Under the pieces are notes generated by a model. The model saw nothing but the letters and a program-made list of their open reading frames with translations, made no database searches and was not told where the DNA came from. A stretch of 64,000 nucleotides of DNA from Cryptomeria japonica (Eukaryota > Streptophyta > Pinopsida > Cupressales > Cupressaceae), in assembly GCF_030272615.1 (NCBI RefSeq), contig NC_081412.1:695648083-695712082 (forward strand). The letters are read 5' to 3'. How positions within the stretch are numbered: position 1 is the first letter of the stretch; each line of letters opens with the position of its first letter. Positions 32,846 to 45,185 of this stretch are shown here, piece after piece. The translations under genes were made by a program, and so were the position numbers.

Positions 32846-33760
32846 CTATTCTACTGGTTGAGCAGTAGGTATCGGTTGATCTTTTGTTATAGCAACAAAA
32901 ACCCATCCATTGTCTGCTGGATCCTCATCAAAATCATCGGTCACTCCTTCATCAATAATGTAACAACATTTGTCTTTATTCTTCTTAAATATGTATCTCT
33001 GATATTCAGGGTTAGGCTTGTATGTTCTTCTAGCTTTTTCTCTTAGTCTAGTATGTCTATTAGGGCATCTTGAAGCCATATGACCAATCTTATTGCAGTT
33101 AAAACATTTAAAGGGTGCTTTACCTTCATACTTACTTCCAACTGGACCTTTAGGCATTTTCCTTACAAATAGTACTTCAAGTTCTTCAAGTTCTTCATTT
33201 TCTTTCCTGCTTTCTTCAAGTTCTCTTGCATAAAAGGCTTTCCAATCTGATTTATCAAATGATGGTGTAGATGATGTTGATGCTTTAAAGGCTAAATATG
33301 TCTTTATAGTAGCAACAGGACCAAATTCTTCAATTTGAAAAGCTGAAAGTTTTCCAATCAATGTATCCCTAGTTACTGATGTATTAGGCATTGATCTTAA
33401 CTCATTTATAGCAGTAACCTTCATTTTATATGCCAGTGGCAATCCTCTTAAAACTTTTGAAACAATTTCATCCTCACTTAAGGTTCCTCCACAACATTTA
33501 ATACCCAAAACAATCTCATTTACTCTTTCCATAAAAGAATAAATCCTTTCATCTTCTTCCATTTTTAGATGTTCATACTTGACCCAAAAGCTTTCAAGTT
33601 TTGCAATTTTGACTATGGAATCTCCTTCATTCAATGTTTCCAAATGATCCCAAATAGATTTAGCAGTAGACCTATCTGATAGTCCCATGATTTGTTGATC
33701 TGATAATGCGCTCAAAAGTGCTTCTCTTGCTTTGCAATCATTTTCCTCATCTTTAGTCAA
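32846..33760 (-). CDS. Cop2 gag
   Basis: 304 codons of copia gag: helical UBN2-type region, coiled charged stretch (KENEELEELE) and an intact zinc knuckle CFNCNKIGHMASRC. The natural start is probably further upstream near 33930, where a gag N-part (MSTNYFRKDNPKLDG-like) is readable in the same strand but interrupted. It ends at TAG 32846-32848, where the neighbouring copy CopF has CAG (Gln), so this stop is a C-to-T change. Confidence 0.9.
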   Translation of the reverse strand: MTKDEENDCKAREALLSALSDQQIMGLSDRSTAKSIWDHLETLNEGDSIVKIAKLESFWVKYEHLKMEEDERIYSFMERVNEIVLGIKCCGGTLSEDEIVSKVLRGLPLAYKMKVTAINELRSMPNTSVTRDTLIGKLSAFQIEEFGPVATIKTYLAFKASTSSTPSFDKSDWKAFYARELEESRKENEELEELEVLFVRKMPKGPVGSKYEGKAPFKCFNCNKIGHMASRCPNRHTRLREKARRTYKPNPEYQRYIFKKNKDKCCYIIDEGVTDDFDEDPADNGWVFVAITKDQPIPTAQPVE

Positions 33761-33970
33761 GTTGGGTGGATTGGACTGAATCTGAGTAGGAGCAGTATAA
33801 CCATTCTTTGTAACATCCTAGATGTCCTTTCCAATGCAATTTATATGTGTCTCCATTCTGATCTTCCATATGCCATAGTTGGTTCCATCAAGTTTAGGAT
33901 TGTCCTTCCTGAAATAGTTAGTAGACATTGGATCTCCTCAAGCTGTTAAACTTCTATGAAAGAGAACTTG

Positions 33971-33982
33971 GCTCTGATACCA
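33971..33982 (-). promoter_or_regulatory. Cop2 primer binding site
   Basis: TGGTATCAGAGC on the element strand, two bases inside the 5' LTR; matches the initiator Met tRNA 3' end. Confidence 0.92.
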
Positions 33983-33984
33983 AT

Positions 33985-35044
33985 TGTTAGGTCTCGAAGA
34001 CAACTGAGAGGGGGGGGTGAATCAATTGTCTAATAAATTCAAACCAAAAACAACTTAACCAACTTAATGCTTAATACCGATAAACCAGTCTAATATGTCG
34101 GTAGACAGTTTTAACAATTAATTGCAATACCGGTAAGGATTAATGCATGAAACAAAAAGACAAAGTCATCCACAACACATAACACCAATATTTGTATGTG
34201 GAAACCCTATAAGGAGAAAAACCACGATGGGAAACCTTACCCACAATTAGATGATACTGCTGCAGATAGTAAGTGTATACAAATGGAGTCTGCACATGCA
34301 GAAAGGCCAAGCGCCTAGAGCTCACTGCTCAATCACAAAATGGGAGTCACACTGACTACAATTGGATGGTTAAATCCAATAATAATGTACTGCCCAAAAT
34401 AGCATCTTCATATGTTAGATTCAATACTGGTGTAGTTCTGATTGTCTTCTCAAAAACCCTCCTTCAATCTTCAAATGATGTCTGCATGTATAGCTTTGCT
34501 TATTCTCACATATACCTTCACACAATCCTTTTTTGCATTCCTTACATGGTCTTTCAAGTAAGATCTTACATTTATACCATAACCTAGGACCAATTTTAGT
34601 AGGTCGGCTCTACAAGATATATTACAATAAAATCATTTTATAATAAAATAATATCCGATGCAATAACCGATTCAACATGTCGGCTCAATGCATTTACAAC
34701 AATAATAAGTCATCTCCATAGCGTGCCATGCCGATCTAGAAAAGATAAACTTGTTGGTGTAACCTGGACCTATTTGCCAGTAACAACAAATATGAAAATG
34801 CTAATATACCAATAAACAAAACTCCAAGACAAAGTGTCCACATGATGTCTTCGACATAACCAAGTGTTTTCCATATCATTCCAAGTGTCAGTGATCATTA
34901 TATCTTGTTGGTGTACCAGATACTGGTGACTGTGCATGAGTCACTTGCTTGCCGGTGAATGTTGCTGATTCTACAAAGTGCCAGAGTTGATAAGTGTTTA
35001 GTAGGTGTTGACATCAATGAAAAAACCATACCAAAATACCAACA
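33985..35044 (-). repeat. 5' LTR of Cop2
   Basis: Matches 28358-29415 throughout with scattered substitutions and short indels. TATA-like ggtataaatg at about 34570-34579 on the element strand. Confidence 0.95.
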
Positions 35045-35699
35045 CTATTGTATTATCTTTTAGGTGGTCGACCTAATTGTTTAGGTCCTAGGTTGGTATA
35101 AATATAATGTAAGATCTCTTTGTAGATCATATAGATATGTGGAAGGAAAAGGTTATGGGATTATTTGTGTGCGAATAAAGTTGTAATCATATGCAGAGCT
35201 TTTGGTCAATCATAGCTTATCAAATTGGGTTTGTAAAATAGGTTTAATAATTCCAGTATTGAGCTTAACCAGAATTGTACTCAGGCATAGGAGATGCTAT
35301 TCTCACAATTTATTCATCTTTTCGGATTGTAGTCTGGATTTATTTTGTAGTCATTGAGGCTTCTTTTGTGATGAGCAATGCACTCTAGGCTATTAGCCTT
35401 CCTATATGTGCATGCCCCTCTTATTGTAATCACATACTTGTTGCATATGTATTATTTAACTATGGGTAGGCTTCCCGCCGTGGTTTTTCCCTTTATCAGG
35501 TTTTCCACATACAAATCATGATGTTGTGTGTTATGGATGGCTGGTAATTGTTCTATAATTTATGCTTATGCATAATTGTTATATCTTCTATTTCAGTATT
35601 TGGTTTATGCATTCCGGTAAAAGATTTTGTATGCTTAAATTTGAATAATCTGTTGACAATTGATTCACCCCCCCTTTTAGTTGTCCATTAGTTATCCTA
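35045..35699 (+). repeat. 5' LTR of CopD, 3' part only
   Basis: Aligns with the second half of the CopE LTR (from attgtaatatcttttaggtgg at 45775). Contains ggtataaatataatg (TATA-like, about 35096) and ends with the ttgattcacccccccttttag edge. The left half is absent; Cop2 abuts it. Confidence 0.88.
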
Positions 35700-35704
35700 A
35701 AAAT

Positions 35705-35716
35705 TGGTATCAGAGC
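35705..35716 (+). promoter_or_regulatory. CopD primer binding site
   Basis: TGGTATCAGAGC just inside the LTR; initiator Met tRNA type. Confidence 0.92.
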
Positions 35717-35758
35717 TTACTCCTCTCTATAGAATCTTAACCGCTTGAGGAAGATTCT

Positions 35759-36790
35759 ATGGCAACTAATAGTTCAACTGCATCTATTTTCTAGATAGAA
35801 ACCCCTAAGCTTGATTCAACAAATTACAAGGTATGGAAGATTCAAATGAAAACTCATTTGAGATGTATTGGGAAAGAGATTTGCGAAGTCATGGAGAAAG
35901 GATATACTCCTCATAATCCAACATCTGGCAATCCTCCTCTGACAACTTTGGATAAGGACATTGAGCATGATTGTAGAGCTAGAGAAGAACTCTTAAGTGC
36001 ATTTTCTGATCAACAAATTATGGGATTAACTGACCAATCATCTGCAAAGGATATATGGGATAAGTTGGAGGCTCTGAATGAAGGTTACCCTACTGTTAAA
36101 ATTGCTAAAGTTGATGGTTACTAGGTGAGGTGTGACAATCTGAAGATGGAAGAAGATGAAAGGATTATTGCTTTTATGGAAAGAGTTAATGAAATTTCTA
36201 TGGGAATTCAGTGTTGTGGTGGATCTCTGAGAGAAGATGATATTATTTTTAAAGTATTGAGAGCTTTGCCACTGGCTTACAAGATGAAGGCTACTACAAT
36301 TAATTAGTTGAGAACAATGGCTAACACTTATGTTAACAAGGATACTTTGGTTGGAAAATTATCTTCTTTTGAGCTTGAATAATTTGGTCCTCAAGGAGTT
36401 GCAAAGACTGAATCTACTTTTCACACATCTGCAACATCAACTAGCAAAAGTGATTGGAAAGATTTATATGCAAAGGAACTAGAGGAAATGAAGAAAGAAG
36501 ATGATGAGTTTGAGCAACTTGAAGCCCTATTTGCTAGAAGAGTACCTAAAGGTCCGACAGGAAGTAAGTACAAAGGAAAATCACCTTTTAAATGTTTTGC
36601 ATCTAATAAGATAGGTCATTTTGCATCTAGATGTCCTAAAAGGAATTCAAGATTTGAAGAGAAAGCTAGAAGATCTTGTAGGACTAACCATGATTATTAG
36701 AAGAAGCATAAGTACAGGAGAAACAAAGACAAATCATGTTACTATGCAGATGAGGAAGGTGTGACTGATTTTGATGATGAACCGACACAA
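35759..36790 (+). pseudogene. CopD gag
   Basis: Starts ATGGCAACTAAT at 35759 and keeps one frame with stops at about 35792 (TAG), 36122 (TAG, where Cop2 has Trp), 36305 (TAG), 36380 (TAA) and 36698 (TAG). The zinc knuckle is CFASNKIGHFASRC: the second Cys is Ser. It is interrupted at 36796 by CopF. Confidence 0.88.
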
Positions 36791-36795
36791 GATTC
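36791..36795. repeat. CopF target-site duplication, left
   Basis: gattc, identical to 43528-43532. Confidence 0.95.
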
Positions 36796-37872
36796 TGTTA
36801 GGACCTAGAGGCAACTGAGAGGGGGGGAGTGAATCAGTTGTCTATTTATTTCAACCCAATTATAACTTAATCAAACTTGATGCATAATACCGGTAAACCA
36901 AACTTAATGTTGGTTGACAATTTAACAGTTAATAACATAACCAGTAAAGTTTAATGCATGAAATAGAAAGGCAAATAACATCCACAACACATAACACAAA
37001 TATTTGTATGTGGAAACCCTGTAAGGGGAAAAACCATAGTGGGAAACCTTACCCACAATTAGATGATACTACTGCAGATAGTATGTGTGTACAAATGGGG
37101 TTTGCACATGCAGAAAGGCCAACTGCCTAGAGCTCACTGCTCAATCACAAAATGGGGGTCTCACTGACTACAATTGGATGGTTAAATCCAATGATAATGT
37201 ACTACACAAAATAGTATCTTCATATGATGGATTCACTACCAGTTAAGCTCTGATTGTCTTCTTCAAACCTTCCTTGAATCTTCAAATGATGTCTACATGT
37301 ATAGCTCTTCTTATATTCGCATATACCTTATTACAATCCTCTACCACACCTTCTTGTCTTATATACATAATCTCACAAATGAGATCTTACATATATACCA
37401 TAACCTAAGACCAATTATGTAGGTCGTCTCACTAAGAATATTATAATAAAATCAATTACAAATGAATGCATCATGTCAGCTCAATGCATTTACAATAATA
37501 ACCAATCAATAAATCATGTTCATAATGTGTTGCACTCATCTGGAATAGATAATATTTCAAGTCCATAACGTAGACCAATTTGCCGGTAACAACAAATATG
37601 CAAACTCGATTAGACCAATAACCAAATCACCAAAATAAGTTTCCAAACAATGTCTTTGACATAACCAAGTAATCTCCAGATGATAACAAATCATCCTCAG
37701 TGTCGTTGAACAATATAACCTGTCGGTGAACTAGATCCCGGTTACTGTGCATAAGTCACTGAACATGTCGGTGAATATAACCAGAGATCTTCAGTGTTGA
37801 TAAGTGTTCACAAGTGTTGACAAGTGTTGACATCAATGACAAAACCAATGCAACACATCCATAATACCAACA
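36796..37872 (-). repeat. 3' LTR of CopF
   Basis: In + coordinates tgttaggacctag...aataccaaca, preceded on the element strand by the PPT gccaaagggggagat. Confidence 0.95.
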
Positions 37873-38170
37873 ATCTCCCCCTTTGGCATTGATGGCAACA
37901 CAATATGGAAAAAACATCTAAGTGCTAAAGAAGAAATGCCAAAAACCCAAAACCAACAATCTCCAAAAGAGATCAATTACCAGAAATCAAAATATAGAAT
38001 ATCTCTTCCCTAGGAATAATCTCTCCCCAAAAGATAAAGTGTTCTTCCATAGATTTCTCTCCCCCTTTGACATCAAATGCCAAAGCAATACAAAAACTAG
38101 ATACAATTAGTTCATAGAACTTAGTACAAAATACCAACTTATCAATCTACTCCCCCTAAGAAGTATCTCT
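37873..38170 (-). promoter_or_regulatory. CopF polypurine tract and 3' UTR
   Basis: PPT GCCAAAGGGGGAGAT on the element strand next to the LTR; further GGGGGAGA-like motifs at about 38060 and 38152, as in Cop2. Confidence 0.85.
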
Positions 38171-38259
38171 CCTTCATCAAAGCCGAAAAAAAGCTTCTCT
38201 ATCAATTCCTGTTGGTTTGATGCCAATCTCCAACTATCTAAGTCTCTAACAGTGAGGGT

Positions 38260-39850
38260 ATTACCCCAAGATGCTCTCTGAGATATTCAAAAGTTTCCTT
38301 AGGCAAAGGCTTAGTAAAGATATCTGCAATCTACTCTTTAGTATTCACATAAACCAGTTTCACTTATTTTGCTTCAACATTCTCTTTCAGAAAATTAAAT
38401 TTGATAGAAACATGTTTAGTTTTAGAGTGAAATACCAGATTCTTAGATATATCAATTGCTTCCATATTATCATAGTAAATGGTTATATGTTCTTTGCATT
38501 TTACCTTTATGTCCTTCAAAATTTGTTTAATCCATAATACCTGTGTACAATTAGTTGTTGTTGCAACATATTCTGATTTTTCTATTGATAGTGATGTACA
38601 ACTCTGTTTCTTGCTCAACCATGAAATCAATCTTCTACCAAGAAAGAATGCTCTATTGGTGGTGCTCTTTTTGTCATCTATATCTCCTACCCAATTTGCA
38701 TTTGTGTATGCACATAAATCAAAATTTTCATCTTTAGGATACCATAAACCAAGATTTGTCGTGCCTTGTAGAAACCAAAAAATCCTTTTCACTATTGATT
38801 CATGATTTTCTTTATGATTACTCTGAAATATTGAAACAATACTTACTGCATTCATAATATCAGGTCTTGTTTGTGTCAAATACAGTAAACCTCCAATCAT
38901 AGATTTATATCTTGTCGGATTAATAGGTGTTGATTCATCCTTCAATGATAGTTTATCAGTTGTAGTCATAGGAGTACTTACCGGTTTAGAGTTTTCCATA
39001 CCAAATTTATTTAGTAGTTCTTTCAAGTACTTTGATTGACATATGAATATACCTTTATCAGTCTGTGAAATCTACAATCCTAAAAAGAATTTTATCTCCC
39101 CAATCAGAGACATTTAAAATTCTTCCTGCATCTTATTAGAAAAGTCTTTACACAATCCTTCTTCTCCTCCAAAAATGATATCATCAAAAAAAACTTCAAT
39201 AACCAAGATGTCATCATTAGTCACTTTGTAATATAAGTTGTTGTCAACATTACCTTTATTGTAACCAAGTTTCAAAAGATTTTTTTTCAATCTAGTATAC
39301 CAAGCTCTAGGAGCTTGCTTCAATCCATATAAAGCTTTCCTTAACTTCCAAACCATATATTTTTCATCTATCAAAAAAAATCCATCAGGTTGTTCATTGT
39401 AAACTTCCTCTTCAAGATCACCATTCAGAAATGCACATTTAACATCCATTTGATATACTTTATAGTTCTTGTGTGTTGCAAAAGCTAAGAATAGTCAGAC
39501 TACCTCAATTCTAGCTACCGGTACAAAGGTTTTATTGTAATCAATTCCCTCTTTCTATGAATATCCCTTACACACTAATCTTGCTTTGTTTCTTATTACC
39601 TTACCATCTTCATTAAGTTTATTTCTGAATACCCATTTAGTTCCAATTACATTTTTGTTTTTAGGTCAGGGAACTAATGTCCATGTGTTATTCTTTTCAA
39701 TTTGTTCCAATTCATCTTTCATAACCTTAATCCAATCTTTATCTTCACATGCCTCAAAAATAGTTGTCGATTCAATTTTAGGAATTAAACATACCTCTTC
39801 ATTTTCCAGTCATCCTCTTGTCATAACACCTTGATACTTATTCCCAATTA
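38260..39850 (-). pseudogene. CopF reverse transcriptase and RNase H
   Basis: RT in pieces: 39850-39450 (TWTLVP..., with stops), 39449-39114 ([36 protein letters not shown]: Phe replaces Val next to the catalytic Asp pair), then 39026-38364 (connection and RNase H with CAYTNANWVGDIDDKKST, KKQSCTSLS, YYDNMEAIDISKN). RNase H NWVGD keeps the Trp codon that is a stop in Cop2. Confidence 0.9.
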
Positions 39851-40043
39851 CCTGACTTTCAGAGTGATTCAATCTTACATACCTGGGTGTATTCACTTGT
39901 TGTTGTTCTTCAGTCACTGTGGAATTCTCAGATGATGCCGGTGTGATTGGATCTACATTCTATACTGGTGTACTTAGTGTAGGTTCATTTGTGATAATCT
40001 ATATTTCTAGTTCAGAGTCCATGGACCTTGAATTACCTGTAAG

Positions 40044-40859
40044 CTATTCATCAATCTTCACATTTGTATTCTCAATGATTTTCTGCAATCTCTTATTAAA
40101 ACATCTATATGCCTTGCTCTTAGATGAATAACCAAGAAATATTCCTTCATCACTTCTAGGATCAAATTTGCCAATATAATCATCTCTTCTAATATAACAT
40201 TTTCTTCCAAATATTCTAAAATATTCAAGAGTAGGAGTATTACCAAACCATAGTTCATGAGGGGTCTTACCAGTTTCACCTTTGATCTGAACTCTATTGA
40301 ATGTGTAAACTATTGTATTGACTGTTTCTCTCCAATACACATGAGGTAGGTTTGTTTATGATATCATGCTACTAGCTGCATCTAGAATAGTTTTGTTCTT
40401 CCTTTCCACAACTCCATTCTGCTAGGGTGTCTGAGGTGCTGATAACTATCTTCTAATTCCATTCACTTCACAAAATGTATTAAATTCCTTATATGTGAAT
40501 TCACCTCCTTGATATGATCTTAAACATTTGATTTTCTTACTGGTTTCATTCTCTACCATTACCTTGAATAGTTTGAATTTCCCAAAAGCTTTTGATTTCT
40601 CCCTGAGAAAAGTAACCCAACACATTCTAGAATAGTCATCAATGATTAGCATAAAATATCTATCTCCTTGTAAAATTCTAGTTTTTGCCGGAAAACATAA
40701 ATCAGTGTGAATTAAATCAAGAACATTATTGGATTTCTCTAGAACACTCTTAAAAGTTTCTCTAACTTTCTTTCCATATTGACATTCCTTACATACTGGA
40801 TTGTGAGGTTTTACAATCTTAGGTAAATCCCTTACTACCTTAGTTGTACTGATCTTCAC
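40044..40859 (-). pseudogene. CopF integrase
   Basis: 40859-40446: CKECQYGKK, first Asp kept (HTDLCFP), LRSYQGGEF with Tyr for the second Asp (40512-40514). After stops, 40340-40044 holds the C-part (YWRETVNTIVYTFNRV, GKTPHELWFG, KAYRCFNKRLQKI). Confidence 0.9.
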
Positions 40860-40901
40860 AATGCAATCAAAATTTACATGACAAAGTTTCTTATGCCATA
40901 A

Positions 40902-42400
40902 CTAACTTTCATCAATATGTGCAATCAAGAATGCCTTCTCATTGTTATTCAAATGAAAAATATTACCTCTAGTCTGATTATTGGTTGCAATTTCCAAACT
41001 AGTTCTATTCATGATTTTGCATTTACCATTCTTGAATTGTAACTGAAATCCCTTATCAACTAATTGACCAACACTCAAAAGATTATGCTTCAAACCTTCA
41101 ACATAATAAATGTTGTTAGTATTGTGCTTACCATCAAAAGATATAGTGCATTTTCCTCTGATCAAACAAGCTTTATCATCCCCAAATATTACTAGACCTC
41201 CATTGTATTCCTGAAAGGTTAAGAATTTACTTTTATCACTAGTCATATGATGTGAACATCTGGAATCAATGATCAATTCATCCTTTTCTTCAATTTTAGC
41301 TACCAGGGCCTGCTCTACCGGTTGAACAGTAGGTGCCAATTGATATTTTGTTATAGCAACAAAATCCCATCCATTGTCTATTGGTTCCTCATTAGAATCA
41401 TTAGTAACTCCTTCATTAGCATAGTAACATGATTTATCTCTATTCTTCTTAAATCTGTATCTCTGATATTCAAGGTTGGACTTACATGTTCTTTTAGCTT
41501 CTTCTTTCAATCTTGCATGTCTATCAAGACATCTAGATGCCATATGACCAATTTTATTGCAGTTAAAACATTTAAATGGTACTCTACCTTCATACTTACT
41601 TCCAACTAGACCTTTAGGCATTTTTCTTGCAAATAGTGCTTCAAGCTCTTCAAGTTCTTCATTTTCCCTTCTGATGTCTTCAAGTTCTCTTGCATAAAGT
41701 GCTTTCCAATCATATTTTTCAGATGATGATGATGATGTTGTAGATCATGATGATGCTTCGAAAGCCAAATCCATCTTAATTGTAGCAACAGGACCAAATT
41801 CCTCAAGTTCAAAAGCTGCAAGTTTTCCAACCAAAGTATCTCTAGATACTCATGTATTAGGCATTGTTCTCAATTCATTAATAGTAGTTACTTTCATTTT
41901 GTATGCTAGTGGAAATGCTCTTAAAACCTTAGAAACAATATCATCTTAACTTAAGGATCCTCCACAACATTGTATACCTAACACAATTTCATTAACTCTT
42001 TTCATAAAAGCAGAAATCCTTTCATCTTCCATTTTTCAGATTTTCATACTTGACCTGGAAGCATTCCAGTTTTGCAATTTTGACTGTGGTATCACCTTCA
42101 TTCAATGTCTCCAATTTGTCCCAAATAGATTTAGCAGTAGATTAGTTTGATAATCTCATGATTTGCTGATCTGACAATGCGCTCAAAAGTGCTTCTCTTG
42201 CTTTGAAATTATTCTCCTAATCTTTAGCCAAGGTTGGTGGATTAGGTTGACTTTGTGTAGGACCCAACATAGCTATTCTTTGTAACATCCCATATGTCAT
42301 TTCCAATGCAATTCAGATGTGTCTCCATTCTGATCTTCCATATACCATAGTTAGTTACATCAAGCTTCGGACTGTCCTTCCTGAAATAGTTAGTTGCCAT
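40902..42400 (-). pseudogene. CopF gag and protease
   Basis: 42400-41630 is a decayed gag (stops and shifts; KHHHDLQHH-type frame at 41830 is a shifted reading). The frame 41621-40902 (239 codons) has the intact knuckle CFNCNKIGHMASRC, protease with LIIDSRCSHHMTSDK (Arg in place of Gly in DSG) and the zinc-region start HIDES. Protease is therefore likely dead. Confidence 0.88.
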
Positions 42401-42443
42401 AGAATCTCCTCAAGCTATTAAACTTCTACAAAAAGAGGACTTA

Positions 42444-42455
42444 GCTCTGATACCA
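42444..42455 (-). promoter_or_regulatory. CopF primer binding site
   Basis: TGGTATCAGAGC on the element strand, two bases inside the 5' LTR. Confidence 0.92.
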
Positions 42456-42457
42456 AT

Positions 42458-43527
42458 TGTTAGGACCCGGAGGCAATTGAGAGGAAGGGGAGGTGAATTA
42501 GTTGTCTATTTATTTCAACCCAATTATAACTTAATCAAACTTGATGCATAATACTAGTAAACCAAACTTAATGCCAGTTGACAGTTTAACAGTTAATAAC
42601 AGTATCAGTAAAGTTTAATGCATGAAACAGAAAGAAAAATAACATCCACAACACATAACACAAATATTTATATGTGGAAACTTTGTAAGGGGAAAAACCA
42701 TGGTGGGAAACCTTACCCACAATCAAATGATACTATTGCAGATAGTATGTGTGTACAAATGGGGTTTGCACATGCAGAAAGTCCAACTGCCTAGAGTTCA
42801 CTGCTCAATCACAGAATGGGAGTCTCACTGACTACAACTGGATGGCTAAATCCAATGATAATGTACTGCACAAAATACCATCTTCATATTCTAGATTCAG
42901 TACCGGTTAAGCTCTGATTGTCTTCTTCAAACCTTCCTTGAATCTTCAAATGATGTCTGTGTGTATAGCTCTTCTTATATTCACATATACCTTATTAAAT
43001 TTTTCTACTGCACCTTCTTGTCTTATCTACATAATCTCACAAATGAGAACTTACATATATACCAAAACCTAAGACCAATTGTGTAGGTCAGCTCACTAAG
43101 AATATTACAATAAAATCAATTACAAATGAATGAATCATGTCATCTCAATGCATTTATAATAATAACCAATCAATAAATCATCTCCATAATGTGTCCTGCT
43201 GATGTGGAATAGATAACGCTTGTCGATCCATAACCTAGACCAATTAGTCGGTAACATCAAATATGCAAACTCGATTAGACCAATAACCAAATCACCAAAA
43301 CAAGTGTCCAAACAATGTCTTCGACATGACCAAGTAATCTCCAAATGATAATAGATCATCCTCAGTGTCAATGAACATTATAAACTGTCGGTGAACCAGA
43401 TACTGGTGACTATGCATAAGTCACTGAACATGTCGGTGAACATAACCAAAGATCTTCAGTGCTGATAAGTGTTCACAAGTGTTGACATCAATGACAAAAC
43501 CACTGCAACACATCCATAATACTAACA
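42458..43527 (-). repeat. 5' LTR of CopF
   Basis: tgttaggacccgg...atactaaca in + coordinates; aligns with 36796-37872 with many scattered differences. Confidence 0.95.
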
Positions 43528-43532
43528 GATTC
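43528..43532. repeat. CopF target-site duplication, right
   Basis: gattc, identical to 36791-36795. Confidence 0.95.
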
Positions 43533-44880
43533 AGCTAGTGGATCCGATAGTGGAAAGGAATGGGTATTTTTGGCTATCAAGGAAGATGCTCTGACACCTA
43601 TTATTCAAAATGAGGAAAAGGCCCTTGCTGCTAAAATTGAAGACAAGGATGAATGGGTGATAGATGGTGGATGTTCACATCATATGACTAGAGATAAAAG
43701 GAAGTTTTTATCTTTGCAAGAATTTAATGGTGGGCTAGTTAGATTTGGAGATGACAAAGCATGTATGATAAGAGGAAGAGGAACTATATCATTGGATGGT
43801 AAGCCTAACACTGATAATGTTTATTATGTTGAAGTTTTAAGGTATAATATTTTGAGTGTAGGATAGTTCTTGGATAAGGGATTTCAATTATAGTTCAAGG
43901 ATGGAAAATGCAAAATCATTAATAGATCTAGTTTGGAGATTGCAACCAGTACACAGACTAAAGGTAACATCTTTCATTTGAACTTTGGTGAGAAGACATG
44001 TTTGATTACACAAGTTGATGAGAGTTGGTTATGGCATAAGAAGTTGTGTCATGTGAATTTTGAATGCATTGCAAATATCAGTTCAACAAAAGTTGTTAGA
44101 GATATACCTAAGATTGTGAAGCCCTATAATCCGGTATGTAAGGAATGTCCAATGTGAAAGCAAGTCAAAACTTCTTTAAAGAGTATACAAGACAAATGTA
44201 ATGATGATCTTGATCTTATTCATACTGATTTGTGTGGTCCTACTAGAATAAAGAGTTTTCAGGGTGATAGATATTTCATGCTAATCATTCATGACTATTC
44301 TAGTGATGTGGATTACCTTTCTAAGGGAGAAATTTGAAGCTTTTGAAAAGTTTAAGATCTTTAAAGCTAAAGTTGAGACAGAGACAGGGTTGAAGATTAA
44401 ATTCTTAAGGTCATATCAGGGTGGTGAATTTACATCCGGTGAATTTAATAGTTATTGTGAGAAGCATGGGATAAGGAGACAGTTGTCTGCTCCTCGAACA
44501 CCACAGCAGAATGGTGTTGTGGAAAGAAAGAACAAAACTATCTTGGATGCAGCCATAAATATGATGATGGAATATAATTTGCCTCATATCTATTGGAGAG
44601 AATTTGTGAGCATGACAGTATACACATTTAATAGAGTTCATATCATAGGAGATACTGGTAAGACACCTTATGAGTTAGGGTTTGGTCGTACACCTACAAT
44701 TAAATATTTCAAAATATTTGGTAGTAAATTCTATATCAAAAGAGACGATTCCATTAGAATGTTTGATCTTAGATGTGATGAAGGGATATTTCTTGGTTAT
44801 TCTAATGAAAGAAAAGCATATAGATGTTATAACAAAAGATTGTAGAGAATTGTGGAAAGTGATAATGTCAAAGTGGATGA
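43533..44880 (+). pseudogene. CopD protease and integrase
   Basis: Resumes after CopF. Protease 43570-43866 has WVIDGGCSHHMT (Gly in place of Ser in DSG). Pre-integrase 43933-44157 has WLWHKKLCHVNF and CKECPM. After a stop and frame changes the core 44291-44845 has LRSYQGGEF, where the second catalytic Asp is Tyr (44414-44416), and QQNGVVERK. The first Asp is kept (HTDLCGP, about 44223). Confidence 0.9.
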
Positions 44881-45072
44881 GTTGTTCAAAGGTCAAATAA
44901 AAACTTATGCAAGAGAATCTGAAGTGGAAATGATCATAACTGAACCAATAGAACCTATACTAAAACAAAATGTTGAACCAGTTAGCCCAACAGTATCAGA
45001 AAATTCAACAGTAATTGAAGATCAGAGCGGAGGAACAAAAAGTCAGAGGACTCCTAGGTATGTAAGGTTGTA
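44852..45072 (+). pseudogene. CopD integrase-RT linker
   Basis: 73-codon tail rich in Glu and Pro ending in TPRYVRL, which in CopE (near 61310) leads into RT. Here a TAG follows at once and the sequence changes, so RT was deleted. Confidence 0.8.
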
Positions 45073-45185
45073 GTGTCATAAAATTGTGACCCCTGCAATT
45101 TAAACCACATTTTGGGTCCTCACCTTGGCGACAACATCTCCTTCCTTAACCAGGACCTATTTTTGCATTTCCAGCACTTCTCTCT
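45073..45185. other. Junction fragment between CopD and CopE
   Basis: 113 bp of different origin. It has loose similarity (aaacca, ccttgg, gacaac words in order) to the inverted end of SoloC, so it may be a remnant of that LTR family in minus orientation. Weak. Confidence 0.3.

Larger units (their letters stand above)
28358..35044 (-). mobile_element. Cop2: complete Ty1/copia element
   Basis: 6.7 kb with LTRs of 1058 bp (28358-29415) and 1060 bp (33985-35044), primer site, gag, protease, integrase, RT, RNase H and PPT in copia order. Only a few stops interrupt the polyprotein. The flanks do not give a matching duplication (gtttg against ctatt). The right flank is the middle of the CopD 5' LTR, whose left part is absent, so a rearrangement or deletion followed insertion. 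Confidence 0.95.
36796..43527 (-). mobile_element. CopF: complete Ty1/copia element nested in CopD
   Basis: 6.7 kb with LTRs 36796-37872 and 42458-43527 and a perfect 5-bp duplication gattc on both sides (36791-36795, 43528-43532). The gag-pol frame on the minus strand is broken in many places. The LTRs are visibly diverged, so this is not a recent insertion. Confidence 0.97.
35045..45072 (+). mobile_element. CopD: truncated Ty1/copia element
   Basis: Plus strand: partial 5' LTR (35045-35699), primer site, broken gag, then after the CopF insertion protease and integrase to 45072. RT, RNase H and the 3' LTR are missing; sequence changes abruptly at 45073. Many stops. Confidence 0.9.

Noticed and set aside
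33971-33982. tRNA gene at TGGTATCAGAGC sites
   Set aside because: Only the 3' 12 bases match; no cloverleaf around them; position next to LTRs marks primer binding sites.
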